In this document: positions 29,564 to 39,284 of the stretch, in pieces | Layout of the letters: each line of letters begins with the position of its first letter | Position numbering within the stretch: position 1 is the stretch's first letter | Assembly (NCBI GenBank): GCA_018806915.1 | Contig: JAGKQI010000098.1 | Location: 868,001-932,000, forward strand | Reading direction: 5' to 3' | From: Phytophthora colocasiae | Lineage: Eukaryota > Oomycota > Peronosporomycetes > Peronosporales > Peronosporaceae | DNA length: 64,000 nucleotides | The notes under the pieces: generated by a model | What the model was told of the DNA's origin: nothing | Databases searched by the model: none | What the model saw: the letters and a program-made list of their open reading frames with translations, nothing else | Position numbers and translations under genes: made by a program

Positions 29564-30162
29564 TGGCTCCATAGAAAGGCTGAACAGGGATATCGTGCAA
29601 GTCATGCGAGTTTTGTGCCTTGAAGGCAAGGTGGACATCCGAGATTGATGTGCCGGTGGTGCAGACGAGTTTGAACCACACGCCCGTCCCGTCACTTGCC
29701 AATAAGGCGCCAGTGGAGCTATTCTGCGTTCTGCCTGCTGCGTCTCCCCTTGACTTTGGAATCGACAGCGAGGCAGAAATCGCCACGATTGACGTGACCT
29801 CGGGCAACATTGACCGAAAACTGGCCGCTCTACGCACGCATGTCCAGGCGATGCACAGGAAAGTGCAGGTAGCAAGGTCGGAACAAACACAACGGAATCA
29901 GAACATGCAGAGAGGGGCCAGGAAGGCAAACTTTGATGTTGGTGATTACGTCCTACGATCGAGAGTGGATCAAAAACACAATGACAAGCTTCTTGTCACG
30001 TGGACCGGGCCGTACCAAGTGGTGGGGACAGACGAACACTCATTTCGTGTGCAGCACCTAGTGACTGGCGCGGAATCAGACGTGCACGCTTCACGCTTGA
30101 AGTTCTACGCGGATGAATGTTTTGAGGTAACGACGTTAAAAGTCCAGTTGCAAAGTGGTTGA
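29564..30162 (+). pseudogene. Gypsy-C integrase C-terminus
   Basis: The frame from 29620 encodes the integrase C-terminal part: a helical segment (IDRKLAALRTHVQAMHRKV) and the small barrel FDVGDYVLRSRV, LLVTWTGPYQVV, HASRLKFYADE. No chromodomain follows. The last ten codons already belong to the adjoining Crypton fragment. Confidence 0.72.
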
Positions 30163-30645
30163 AGGCTGTAGAAACCTCAGTAAAGGCCATTGAAGACAAG
30201 CTCGCTATAATATTGCAATTCTTTCAGCCGTCAACTCATCCTGAAGCAGCTCCAACCACCGCGGTCTCAGCCCAATATCAGTTTTCCCACCCGCAAAAGA
30301 TTGGAAGGATATGTACCTCATGTACTGGGCGGCCCAGCCATCACGTCACCTATTAGCAAGTGGACAGCTCAGGACAGGAAACTGAGCGGTGCTTTGCCAA
30401 GTCGACTCAGTGTAGCGAACCTGATAGCAGAAGATGTGTGCAACTTTGCTCCATACAACGGTGCTGAAAACCCACTGGATCCGCATGAGGACATACTTGC
30501 AAAGTATGCAGACTATTTCACCACTCACTGGTTTAAATATGCCCAGAGACTGTCTGCAAAATTACTTACTATCGACACGCTGGCACGATATATACGGATG
30601 GATAGAAAACGCCGCATAGTCCAGCCAAATCACGCCTATGCATAA
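30131..30645 (+). pseudogene. Crypton recombinase C-terminal fragment, copy 1
   Basis: The sequence matches the second Crypton fragment at 37254-38161: a coiled stretch (VKAIEDKLAIILQFF, like RIETKLDLILTRMDD), then DWKDMYLMY, and after a frameshift SRLSVANLIAEDV and LTIDTLARYIRMDRKRR. This is the region after the tyrosine of Crypton recombinases and resembles the GCR1_C DNA-binding domain found there. The catalytic part is absent here. It is joined directly to the end of Gypsy-C. Confidence 0.65.
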
Positions 30646-31692
30646 GGTTACAATATTAGGTATAGTATAATTTACCTTGTCATAGTACCATTGGTCTTGT
30701 TTTATAGTTAGTTAACCCCCCAACACTCACGCCATTTCTGGCCTCATGTAAAGGCGTGAACATGTTGTTAAAAACAACATGTTAATGCCAGGAAATACTT
30801 GATATTTGTATGGTCAACTTAAGTTCGTCTGGACAAAGATTTGGTTGGCCGTGTACAGACAAGTCTATCGCACGATTATGTCGAATATGTTGTAAAAGAC
30901 GTCGACGCTTCTGACCTGCCAGCAAACATGTTGTTATTGACTTCATCTAAAATGCCCTTTTACCCGAACTGCATTGTCTGTGGAAGATCGCTGCACAGAA
31001 GATAGACGTGCCGCAAAACTTTGTTCGGAGCTGCAGTTGACACGCAATAGATGCATTACGCTTATTCTCATCACGCTATATAAACACGCACCACACTACA
31101 AAATAGCCTACTCCACCGCGTCTTCATCCACTTCCTCCGCATCTTCTTCCTCGCCGTTCCCCTCTTCCACCCCCTCTTCCACCCTATCTATAAAGTCGCG
31201 ATGCTCCGTTACAATCAACTTCAAACGAAAAGGCCTGTCGCTGCAGTTAGTCATCACATCTCCAGCCATTTTTTGCAACTCTTTGACCTACCGGCAGAGA
31301 CTGCACGAAATGTGCGTGGGGAAAGGGGGGGTTAACACACCCTAGTATCTCGTAAATATCATTTTGGTGTCCCTAAAATTTGGTCGAAATTTTCTTGCAA
31401 AAATGCCTTTTCTGTTGGTGAAACAATGAAAGTCCTTGAGTGCTGATTGGCTATGTAACCTAGTTTTGTATTGTTGTGTTGTTTTGGTCAATGGAGGGGG
31501 CATTACAGACAACGACACAAAAACTCGGCGTACACAAAACTCGGGATCTCAAGATGTGCCCATGCAAAAATTCAACCAATCAAATCACAGCATGGTTTTC
31601 ATTTTTTACCAATTAAAAAAATAAAATTATGGATGAATACTAACAAAACGCTGGTTCAGGACCGCAAACTATAGCATTACGAGAAGGTCTTA
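30646..31692. other. no gene recognised
   Basis: AT-rich DNA between the Crypton fragment and the pogo-like transposase. It contains a Ser/Pro-rich low-complexity stretch at about 31110-31190 and short C and G runs. One terminus of the pogo-like element may lie here, but no inverted terminal repeat pair was identified. Confidence 0.4.
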
Positions 31693-33101
31693 ATGACACG
31701 CAAGCAGAGGACATTCACCGTAAAAGAGAAGCTTGCTGCCATTGAGGCGATCGGTTTGCCCGAAGCCATTGACGAACTTGGCTTTCCACCCGTATCAGTG
31801 GACAGTTGGCGAAAGGCTGCGCGCCTTCAAGGGGGACAAGCTGTCGAAGACGACAAAGGGGAGGGACGAAAGGAGAGCTTTCCTTTCACACCTGCCCTGG
31901 TGGCTTTCATGAAGGACATTCGACGAGATGAAGAGGTATATTTAATTCTTATATTCTAATTTAAACTTTGTTTGACTATCTTTTTGTGTGCTACCAGTGG
32001 CTTACTACTTCAATTATGATAGGTTTCATTGAAGAAATTTACAGTGAGTGGTTCGAGGACCAGAAAGATAAGATATCTGAGCTTAGCTGCCGAAGGGCCC
32101 TTGAGCGCTTATTGCAGCGCACTGCAAAACGGTAAATATTTTTTTGCATATTTTTATTTATAATAATTTTAAATTACCCGATATATCTCTTTTAGGTATG
32201 GGGTTTCAACTCAAAAAGCACAAGAAACTAAGGTGCCTTCTGCAGACTTACTTCAGATTAAAACGGACTTTTCGATAGCATTTTGGGCAAGATACGATTC
32301 CTACTCTCCATCCGAGATTTACAAAGTTGATGAGACTGCAATAAATTTTGACATGTCACCAGCGAGGACTTGGGGCATCAAGGGAAGAAAGGGTTCGGCA
32401 AAAGTCAGAGACCTGTCCAAACATTCACGACAGATAACCACTATTCGAGCTGACGGTTAGTTTTTTTATTTAATTTTCTTTTAACAATTCTAACATTATT
32501 TGTGTGTGTATTAGGAAAAAAAATCCCATTCTATTCATTCTACGAGGCCAACTAGGAGGTAGAATAGAGTCGGCAGACGTTTCCAAAGGGGTACTACTAC
32601 ACGGTGCAGGAGGCTGGGTGGATGGACGCAGTAGGATGGAAGTTTTATGCTAAGGAGCTGCTAAAATATGCAGTAGATGGCCCAGCAATTCTCCTCGTCG
32701 ACAACTTTGACAAACATGTGTCAGAGGAAGGTGTGCGCGTTGTGGCAGAAGAAGCCTGTGCGACAGTAGTCCCATTGCCCCCCAAAAGCACCTCGGTGTG
32801 TCAACCGCTGGATGTAGGGGTGATGGGGGCACGGAAAGCAAGGATTCGTGGTGCCTACACTCCTAAAAGGGGGCTTTCAGTCCCAGAAAAACTTCATATT
32901 GCTTTTAAAGCCACAAAAAAGGCGTAGGAGGCGTTTCCAGTAGACCAAGAATTCGTAGCTTTACAACAGCAATTCCTAGGTTCGCTTTACGAATTGATTG
33001 TGCTGTATCCACCAAAGCCGTTGGCGCACTGTAAAGGGGAGTGTTTAGAGCTCCATGAAGCTCCAGTATACCAAGGAGACACAGGTCTGATCTGCCTCTA
33101 A
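31693..33101 (+). pseudogene. pogo/Tigger-like DDE transposase, with introns
   Basis: The N-terminus (MTRKQRTFTVKEKLAAIEAI) looks like a helix-turn-helix DNA-binding domain. The catalytic domain shows Asp in YKVDETAINF, Asp in ILLVDNFDKHVSEEG and the PPKSTSVCQPLDVGVMG segment of the DDE_1 family. The frame is restored by three short GT-AG introns: 31936-31997, 32132-32195 and 32456-32514. In the fourth exon TAG codons at 32553 and 32565 break the frame, and another TAG stands at 32925, so this copy is dead. The reading frame ends at about 33101. Pogo-like transposases excise and reinsert DNA at TA. The termini were not found. Confidence 0.78.
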
Positions 33102-33289
33102 AAGACCGATTTTAGCATGATCGGTTCAAGAAGCTCGCTTGAACAACCTTGCTTTCTTTACTCCCTCAGACTCGACTCGAGAGTTTGTTGTCTTCTTCTT
33201 ACCCTGACTGCTGCGAGCTGTGATGTTGCCCGTGGCCTTACGTGGGGTCTTACGTGTCGCCTTGCGTGAGGTCTTGGGTTTTGACTTGT

Positions 33290-34414
33290 TCATTGACGCA
33301 CTACGCCGTTTTTTCGACCCCTTGTGAAATCGTCGTCATTGAATACCGTCTGAATTGGATGCTTGTTCTTCATGACGTTTACCAGGTATTGAAACGCCGA
33401 ATACCACCGTGTGATGACAGAAATTGAAAGGGATGAGCCATAGGCTTCGTGTGGCCGGAGCCGGTTGAAAATCTCTTTTTCCTCCTTGAACGTGCTAGAA
33501 GCTTTCCCCGCCCCATTATATACCCTGTCAGAATATCTGCCTTGGTCATCACATCGCATATAATTTCCAGTTTTGCGATATCTTGGAGCAGACCGTGAGG
33601 TGTGCAACCAGAGCAAAATATACCGCGTTTCTTCTCTAAAATTCCCCAGGTCTTGTCCATATTGGGAGCATTATCTGTTGTGACTGAAGCCACTTTTCCT
33701 GTGCCAAGATATTCCTCCACTTCACCAATCACTTTCATGATTTGTCTTGTCATGTACACGCCGGACTGCTCTTCTGTCCCGGTAGAGATGGATTCCCAAA
33801 AGTATGGAGCCGCTAGGACGAAATTAATGAGCTTTTCTCTCTTCCAGCCATCGGCAGTAAGCCCGACATGAGGTTGCCTCTCCAGCACCTTCAAGACGAT
33901 TTTCAGTCTTTCCTGGTGGGCGTCATCGAGGGGAGAGGCCCAGAATCATCCTTGCGGGAAGGCGCCTTGAACTCAGGACGTAAAGTCGAGATGAGCCTAT
34001 TAAAACTAGTAAGGCTAACGTGGCGAAATGCAGATTCCGATTCGTAGATGTAATCAGCAACAAGCCTGTCGACATCAGTTTGGCAAAGCGCGTCCGTAGT
34101 GGACGTAGGGACCTCTGCAGCGTCGGCATGAGTCACAGCAGGCTCTAAAAATCCACTTGCGCGGATTTTTTTTTTTCGTCTTCTGCGCGGTCATCAATCG
34201 CTCGCTTCCCCTTCAACTTATCTTCCGGTGTGTATTCACCACACTTCGATATGTGTCTTTCAAGCTTAGCTACCGAGGGCTTGGATATATGTACGCGGCA
34301 GCGCTTGCACGAGCAATCTGCTCCATTTCGTCGAACAGCTCCCAAACTTCTAGTCTTGGGTGTCCAGGTGGCATTTCTACCGTGATAGCGGGGACTGAAA
34401 GCTGAAAAATACAC
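33290..34414 (-). pseudogene. hAT-type transposase (BED finger, DUF659-like)
   Basis: Three minus-strand frames give successive parts. At 34414-34145 is a BED-type zinc finger (CKRC, then HISKC). At 34136-33903 is a helical stretch. At 33894-33379 is the DUF659-like part of hAT transposases: VGLTADGWKREKLINFVLAAP with a catalytic Asp, and VTTDNAPNMDKTWGILEKK with the second. The GCTPHGLLQDI segment follows. A frameshift at about 33440 moves the reading to RWYSAFQYLVNVMKNKHPIQ. The C-terminal dimerisation region is missing. The gene is therefore broken in at least two places. Confidence 0.75.
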
Positions 34415-34696
34415 TGCGGTATGTTAGTGGCGTCGCAGAGGTGTCGCTAGCTTCCCTACTCGCCGCAGATTCGACGTATTCGAGGCCTTCTTGGTCGGCG
34501 GATGCGGAAGTTGAAGTAGCAGCAGAATGAATGCAAATGGCGGGCAATTTAAAATGATTTTAAATGATTTTATTTGATCGAATAATAATCGGGGACAAAA
34601 CTAAACCAACACTACCACAGCAGCTCTAGTAAGTAGGTTCGGAACTCGGTTTCGGAACCTCGGAACTCGACGCCATAAACAAATGACCATCGAAGG

Positions 34697-36637
34697 CTAA
34701 TGTGATAGATTATATAACCCACGAATCCCCACTAGCCGTACCAAGTCCGTCTCCTTGCCCTTCGGCCAACCAAACGGTACGAGTAGTCCGTTTCCTGTCA
34801 CAGTTGAGAAGTTGAACGTGCTCAGCTTGTCTTGCTCGACAACGAAGATAATCTCCATTGTCTTCACCTCGAAACTTTGGGGCGACTCCGACAGCATCTT
34901 CAGCCAACCGTAAAAGTGATCGATGCGGAAAGAATGCTTGTGGGCACTCGTCACTTGCACAAAGCGCACATGCTGAGTACGCTTGCACACCATGATAGCG
35001 TCATATCCGCCTTGACTCCATTTTTCTGGCTTGATCCAAACGGGGTGTGCAGAATAGAGCGCAGGTATTCCATCCCCGACCATAATAACTGATTCACCCC
35101 ACGTGTCAACCGTGTTTCCTGCCGCATCGACCAGAGCGAGACCACCATTTCGAAGACTTGCGAAGAACACCATCTCCAACATCCATCCGTTCAATGCTGG
35201 GTTTGAACTGTCTCGATACGTCGACATGAACTTCTTAATAGCCTCTGGACCACATCTGACGGCAATCAGCGTCGCAGCATACTGACTGATCACAGGCGAC
35301 ACTACACCCACGTCGTGAGGTCGCTTGAACATCCCAAACAGACGGTTGATGCTTGAAGATGAACGCTGGCCACTCGTGGCAACAGTCGCAGCATCGTTTA
35401 AAGAATACACGGCATCGCTCAACTTCATCGCCACGGTCGCAGTGTCGAAGTGAAACATATAGCGACAGGAACCACCTGCGTAGTAGTATTTGGACTCTAC
35501 CATTGCCTCGCGAGTCATCTCTTCATCCGGCAACACTGCAGGAGCATCCAGACGTTGTGTCACACTCTCGAACACATCGTCATCCTTGATCGCATTGAGG
35601 TACTCATCCAGTGTCCATGACCACACACGGAACTCCCTTGCACGAGTCAGAATCTCCATGTCTTCTTGAAGCTTCCCACGGGCGGCAACTGAACAAACAA
35701 AAGCAAGCCTCCGCCGCCCCCGCCGCTGCCGCTTCACTCCGTTGCTGTCGAGGAACCATCTGTCAAGGAACCATCGGATGCACTTGCGTGTCAACTTACT
35801 AAACTCGTCTGCAGCAGTCCACCCATCAACAAGCACGAGATGGTGCTTCTTGTCATCATCAACCATCAACACGTCATCCACGTCCGAGATATCAAGAATT
35901 CGAGTCTTTCGTTCGTCGCCGATGAGGCGCACACATTGCCAATCCATAAACTTGCCCACGTGGATCCACGTCACCACCCATTCACTTCTGTTCAGAGTCG
36001 ACGCGAATGCCATGGCTGTGGTTGACTTTCCCGTTCCAGGAGGGCCGAGAATCCAGCCCAAATGACCTTCGTTCAATACTTCATCGCGCAAGAACTCGAA
36101 TTGGCGGTGGAATGAGGGCCTGCAGTAGAGCATCATGCGAACGGGTGGAAGGCCGGAGTCGTCGACATCTTCTTTCCCCAGCAGGAAGTATTGTGAGTTT
36201 GGATCATAAGCGTGTGATCCCCACCGAGTCGACTGCCACTCCAGGCGCTGCTTCTTATTGGGTACCGCACTTTGCTGAGCTTCTGGGAGTTCCACAAGGA
36301 CGTGAATCTCCTTGCGACCAGGCTGAAAGTTCTTCCCAAAGTAGTCTTCGTAGTCTTCGTTGAGCTTCCACGACGGACGCATCTCCTCATACTCAGCGCT
36401 CTTGCCAGCTTGTAAGAAGTTCTTCACGGTGCGGTCGTCCGCCAGCCACTTGGTTTCCCCTTCCCTTCGTGCCAAGTACAGCGTCAAGTCGCTTGCAGCA
36501 AACTGATATCGATCGCGGTATCGTTTCTTCACGAAGATAGCCTCCTGCAGCGCGCTCACTTTCACATCGAGCGCGATATTCACGGGAAACACAGTCCCTT
36601 CGCCGTATACAGCGCACTCCAGCTCGACTTCTGCCAT
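34697..36637 (-). CDS. Crinkler (CRN) effector with P-loop and REase-like domain
   Basis: I chose ATG 36637 (MAEVELECAVYGEG), which begins like other CRN proteins; the frame is open 22 codons further up. The 646-residue product has a ubiquitin-like header with LTLYLARRE at 51-59 (the LFLAK-type motif) and HVLVELP at 112-118 (the HVLVxxP motif ending the translocation domain). Then comes a P-loop NTPase: Walker A GPPGTGKST at 198-206 and a Walker B-like HLVLVDGW at about 266-273. The C-terminal part resembles the restriction-endonuclease fold of Crinkler/RHS-type effectors, with GWMLEM (Glu 488), GGYDAIMV (Asp 546) and FVQVTSAHKH (Gln 561, Thr 563). Such proteins are known to act inside host cells, often in the nucleus. 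No classical signal peptide is obvious. It has no internal stop and is the only intact gene here not recognisable as a transposon gene. Confidence 0.88.
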   Translation of the reverse strand: MAEVELECAVYGEGTVFPVNIALDVKVSALQEAIFVKKRYRDRYQFAASDLTLYLARREGETKWLADDRTVKNFLQAGKSAEYEEMRPSWKLNEDYEDYFGKNFQPGRKEIHVLVELPEAQQSAVPNKKQRLEWQSTRWGSHAYDPNSQYFLLGKEDVDDSGLPPVRMMLYCRPSFHRQFEFLRDEVLNEGHLGWILGPPGTGKSTTAMAFASTLNRSEWVVTWIHVGKFMDWQCVRLIGDERKTRILDISDVDDVLMVDDDKKHHLVLVDGWTAADEFSKLTRKCIRWFLDRWFLDSNGVKRQRRGRRRLAFVCSVAARGKLQEDMEILTRAREFRVWSWTLDEYLNAIKDDDVFESVTQRLDAPAVLPDEEMTREAMVESKYYYAGGSCRYMFHFDTATVAMKLSDAVYSLNDAATVATSGQRSSSSINRLFGMFKRPHDVGVVSPVISQYAATLIAVRCGPEAIKKFMSTYRDSSNPALNGWMLEMVFFASLRNGGLALVDAAGNTVDTWGESVIMVGDGIPALYSAHPVWIKPEKWSQGGYDAIMVCKRTQHVRFVQVTSAHKHSFRIDHFYGWLKMLSESPQSFEVKTMEIIFVVEQDKLSTFNFSTVTGNGLLVPFGWPKGKETDLVRLVGIRGLYNLSH

Positions 36638-37070
36638 CTTTTCCTCTCGGAAAGTTCGCGACTGAGAAGAAAGCATCAAACATTCACGCAATACATCGCC
36701 CATTTTTAGCCAATCAGATCACACCAATGGAATTCTGACAAATATATAGAAACTAAATACCGGTACTTATAACGGTCACCTGTATATACATGTAATGGTC
36801 AGCCAATCATAGTCAAGAAAGAGAAAGTATCACAATAATGGAATTCTGACAAATATATAGAAACTAAATACCGGTACTTATAACGGTCACCTGTATATAC
36901 ATGTAATGGTCTAAATACTAATAAAAAAAACTAAATACTGGTACTTATAACGGTCACCTGTATATACATGTAATGGGCTTCCTCTTTAAATGGTAGTCGC
37001 TTCTAAGAACAACACGAAATAACATGGAGATTTTTTTCCGTATATTTAGATTTTGCATTTGGACAGTCTT
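36638..37070. other. upstream region of the CRN gene
   Basis: No ORF. It is AT-rich and mostly made of the direct repeat at 36727-36975. The CRN promoter must lie here, but no TATA box or initiator can be named with confidence. Confidence 0.45.
36727..36975. repeat. direct repeats of about 110 bp upstream of CRN
   Basis: The segment from ATGGAATTCTGACAAATA to ACATGTAATGGTC occurs at 36727-36800 and 36838-36911. A third, shortened copy (CTAAATACTGGTACTTATAACGG to ATGTAATGGG) follows at about 36930-36976. The copies are nearly identical. They lie 90 to 340 bases before the CRN start codon. Confidence 0.88.
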
Positions 37071-37148
37071 GTACTAGGACACGACCTTCTCGTACTAGGA
37101 CACGACCTTCTCGTACTAGGACACGACCTTCTTGTACTATGATACGAC
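37071..37148 (+). repeat. left array of 15-bp motif, 21-bp period
   Basis: GTACTAGGACACGAC occurs at 37071, 37092 and 37113, and as GTACTATGATACGAC at 37134, each 21 bases apart. The reverse complement of the motif, with one base different, forms the array at 38216-38406. Confidence 0.92.
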
Positions 37149-37253
37149 TACTACGACATGACACAGCAGAACTACGGTTAAAGGTGTTGTTTAAAAATAG
37201 CTTGTACACGGTATCATATATTTTCGCTTTGTCCGGCAACCCCTGAGGCACAG

Positions 37254-38161
37254 ATGACTGAGCAAAGTTTCATCAACTTGTTGAATCTTATTGTGAGTGA
37301 TGTTTGTAAAAATGGCGAAAGTTTATCAGGATTTTCACGGCATGATTGGTCCGATATTTGGTTTACATCTCACACTTTTCGCCGCGCTGGAGCACAATAC
37401 AGATTTATGTTTGCTGAGCCTGAAAAACGATGGTCATTACGAATGGTAAAATGGTGGGCTGGATGGAGCGCGAGTGAGTCAACGGAGACATTGGTGCGTT
37501 ACTTGCTAGATCAGAGTTGTAATAGCGAAGATGACGTACTTGCTGATTCTTTAGCCCCTGATAGAGCAGCTTGGGTAGGGTGCCCTAGCACGTACACTGA
37601 AGGCCAGCATGCCCAGAACGCGATAGCATCATCTACTCCAATGACTTATGAAAGTCGTTTTGCACGTATTGAAACAAAGCTTGATCTGATTTTGACACGA
37701 ATGGATGACACCCTTGACGCCCCGTCGGCGCAATACGCCCAGAACGATACCTCAAGGCATGACCAACCTAGCAACACTGCGATTCCGTTGGCATTTCCGC
37801 CTTCAACAGACTGGAAAGATTTCTGTCAAATGTACAAGAGGGCAGACCCAGCGCGGCATTTATTCAAACCTCTGCGAGAGTGGACTTCAAGGAGAAAACA
37901 GATAGCGGTGTTTCTCGCAGTCGCCTCAGTGTAGCAAAACTAATAGACGAAGATGTCTTGTTATATGCATGGCTAATCGGCTGTGGTGATGTAAAGGATA
38001 TAACATCCGAGGTCTTCAACAAGTATACGAATTACTATGTGTTGCACTGGCAGCTACCGGATCACGCACTAACGATTGACACACTTGCTCAGTTTGTTCG
38101 ACTCGACAGAAAAAAACGCCGTGCTGGAGCCAAAACAATGGCGTTCTCGGTTCATAACTAG
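37254..38161 (+). pseudogene. Crypton tyrosine recombinase C-terminal part, copy 2
   Basis: The frame from ATG 37254 shows the end of a Crypton tyrosine recombinase: SHTFRRAGAQYRFMFAEP carries the H-x-x-R pair, MVKWWAGW the following His/Trp position, and ETLVRYLLDQ the nucleophilic Tyr. The N-terminal half with the first catalytic Arg is missing. Then come a coiled stretch (RFARIETKLDLILTRMDD) and a GCR1_C-like domain (DWKDFCQMYKRADPARHLF). A frameshift at about 37895 moves the reading to SRLSVAKLIDEDV ... FVRLDRKKR. The fragment lies exactly between the two inverted motif arrays. A short gene without the first Arg could not recombine DNA but might still bind it. Confidence 0.72.
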
Positions 38162-38215
38162 ATTAAAACAGCATCTGTAACATGACTCTGTATTTGACAG
38201 ATTTTTAACTCATTA

Positions 38216-38406
38216 GTCGTGTCGTAGTACTCACTAGTCGTGTCGTAGTACTCATTAGTTGTGTCGTAGTACTCATTAGTCGTGTCGTAGTACTCTTTAG
38301 TCGTGTCGTAGTACTCTTTAGTCGTTTCTTAGTACTAATTTTTTTATTAGTCGTATCGTAGTACTCTTTAGTCGTGTCTTAGTACTAATTAGTCGTATCG
38401 TCCTAC
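38216..38406 (-). repeat. right array of 15-bp motif, inverted
   Basis: GTCGTGTCGTAGTAC recurs from 38216, 38237 and on with a period near 21, in about eight copies, the later ones degenerate (for example GTCGTATCGTCCTAC at 38392). Its reverse complement GTACTACGACACGAC differs from the left-array motif at one base. Confidence 0.9.
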
Positions 38407-38448
38407 TATTTTATTGTTTTCTTAATCGAGATGATATTATGCAAGGGT

Positions 38449-38800
38449 TTATTCATCATCCGATAAACTATCAGGCCCTAACGCTGCCACGAGTTCGGCA
38501 TCCTTCTTGCGCTTGGCATCCTTCTCAATATATCGCTGAGCATGTTTCGCGAGTACATCTTCAAGTGACTTGCATTCTTCGAACTCTGCAAAGGCATTAA
38601 GTTTGTCCATCATCGCTGCTTTTGCTGTCAAATACTCAAGCTCTTCAAGTTCGGCTTGTTTCTTCCAGCGTGCATCCGCTTTCTTCAGTGTAGTCTTCGT
38701 GTATCGTACATACGTAATCAAGACCTTAGCTTCATCTGCAACCAACCCCGGCTGGTCTTTCACGTCTGTCTCAAACTGTTTCACCATTTTAAGGGTCTCG
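38449..38800 (-). pseudogene. 3' half of an unidentified gene split by Gypsy-B
   Basis: The minus-strand frame ends with TAA at 38449 and encodes about 116 residues up to the insertion point: TLKMVKQFETDVKDQPG, a long charged helix (TTLKKADARWKKQAELEELEY) and the acidic end LGPDSLSDDE. At 38800 it meets the Gypsy-B LTR; codons further right come from the LTR. The other half is at 62813 and beyond. With one copy of the TCTCG duplication removed, the two halves join in frame (REKIVE then TLKMVKQ). The function is unknown; the other end has a C2H2-like finger, so a nucleic-acid-binding or transposon-derived protein is possible. Confidence 0.7.
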
Positions 38801-39242
38801 TGTAACGGGGTTACACGTACAAGTGGTTGTACCACTTGTAACTCTAACAGTTAGGATAACTGTTAGAGGTTGGAAATGGGCCTCAGACCTTAGTGTGCTG
38901 CACACACCAAAGGATACATGGGCGAACCACATTATTGGTTGGTTCGTGTGCATTTGTGCATATTATTGGTAGAAAGTAACGGGTTTCTACCAATCACTGA
39001 GCAGAGTTTCTGCCAACCACACGTTGGCAGACCCTTTAGAAATAGATAACAAACAGTTTTAGGAGGTCCATAATTGGCTTATGCCAAATTCAATAACAGT
39101 TCTCATTTTACGGTATTTTGCAGTTTAATTTAGTTATATTTGATTTAATTATACTTATTTAAATAAGTAAAATTAAGTCTATTCTAATTGCACGCTTCCT
39201 CATACACGTAAGCGCACGTGTACGCCAGGTAGACCCATTACA
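38801..39242 (+). repeat. 5' LTR of Gypsy-B
   Basis: 442 bp, from TGTAACGG to CATTACA. It differs from the 3' LTR by about five substitutions and two indels. It contains perfect hairpins with arms of 12 bp (38842-38853/38857-38868), 11 bp (38965-38975/38984-38994) and 9 bp (39009-39017/39023-39031). Confidence 0.93.
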
Positions 39243-39244
39243 CC

Positions 39245-39260
39245 TGGTAGCACTTTGTAG
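39245..39260 (+). other. primer-binding site of Gypsy-B
   Basis: TGGTAGCACTTTGTAG starts two bases after the LTR; it begins with TGG as expected for pairing with a tRNA 3' end. The tRNA was not identified. Confidence 0.6.
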
Positions 39261-39284
39261 TCCGTCCCACGACCGACTGCTGTT

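Larger units (their letters stand above)
25629..30130 (+). mobile_element. Gypsy-C, damaged Gypsy retrotransposon without chromodomain
   Basis: Gag, a protease remnant, reverse transcriptase, RNase H and integrase follow one another on the plus strand. Two in-frame TGA codons and at least two frameshifts break pol. No LTR pair was found, so the boundaries are those of the coding parts. Its right end runs directly into a Crypton fragment at about 30130. It differs clearly from Gypsy-A, B and D in its reverse transcriptase (VWIDDLLLY). Confidence 0.8.

Noticed and set aside
37071..38406. CRISPR-like array
   Set aside because: Units of 21 bases without variable spacers, in a eukaryotic repeat region; these are tandem arrays in inverted orientation.
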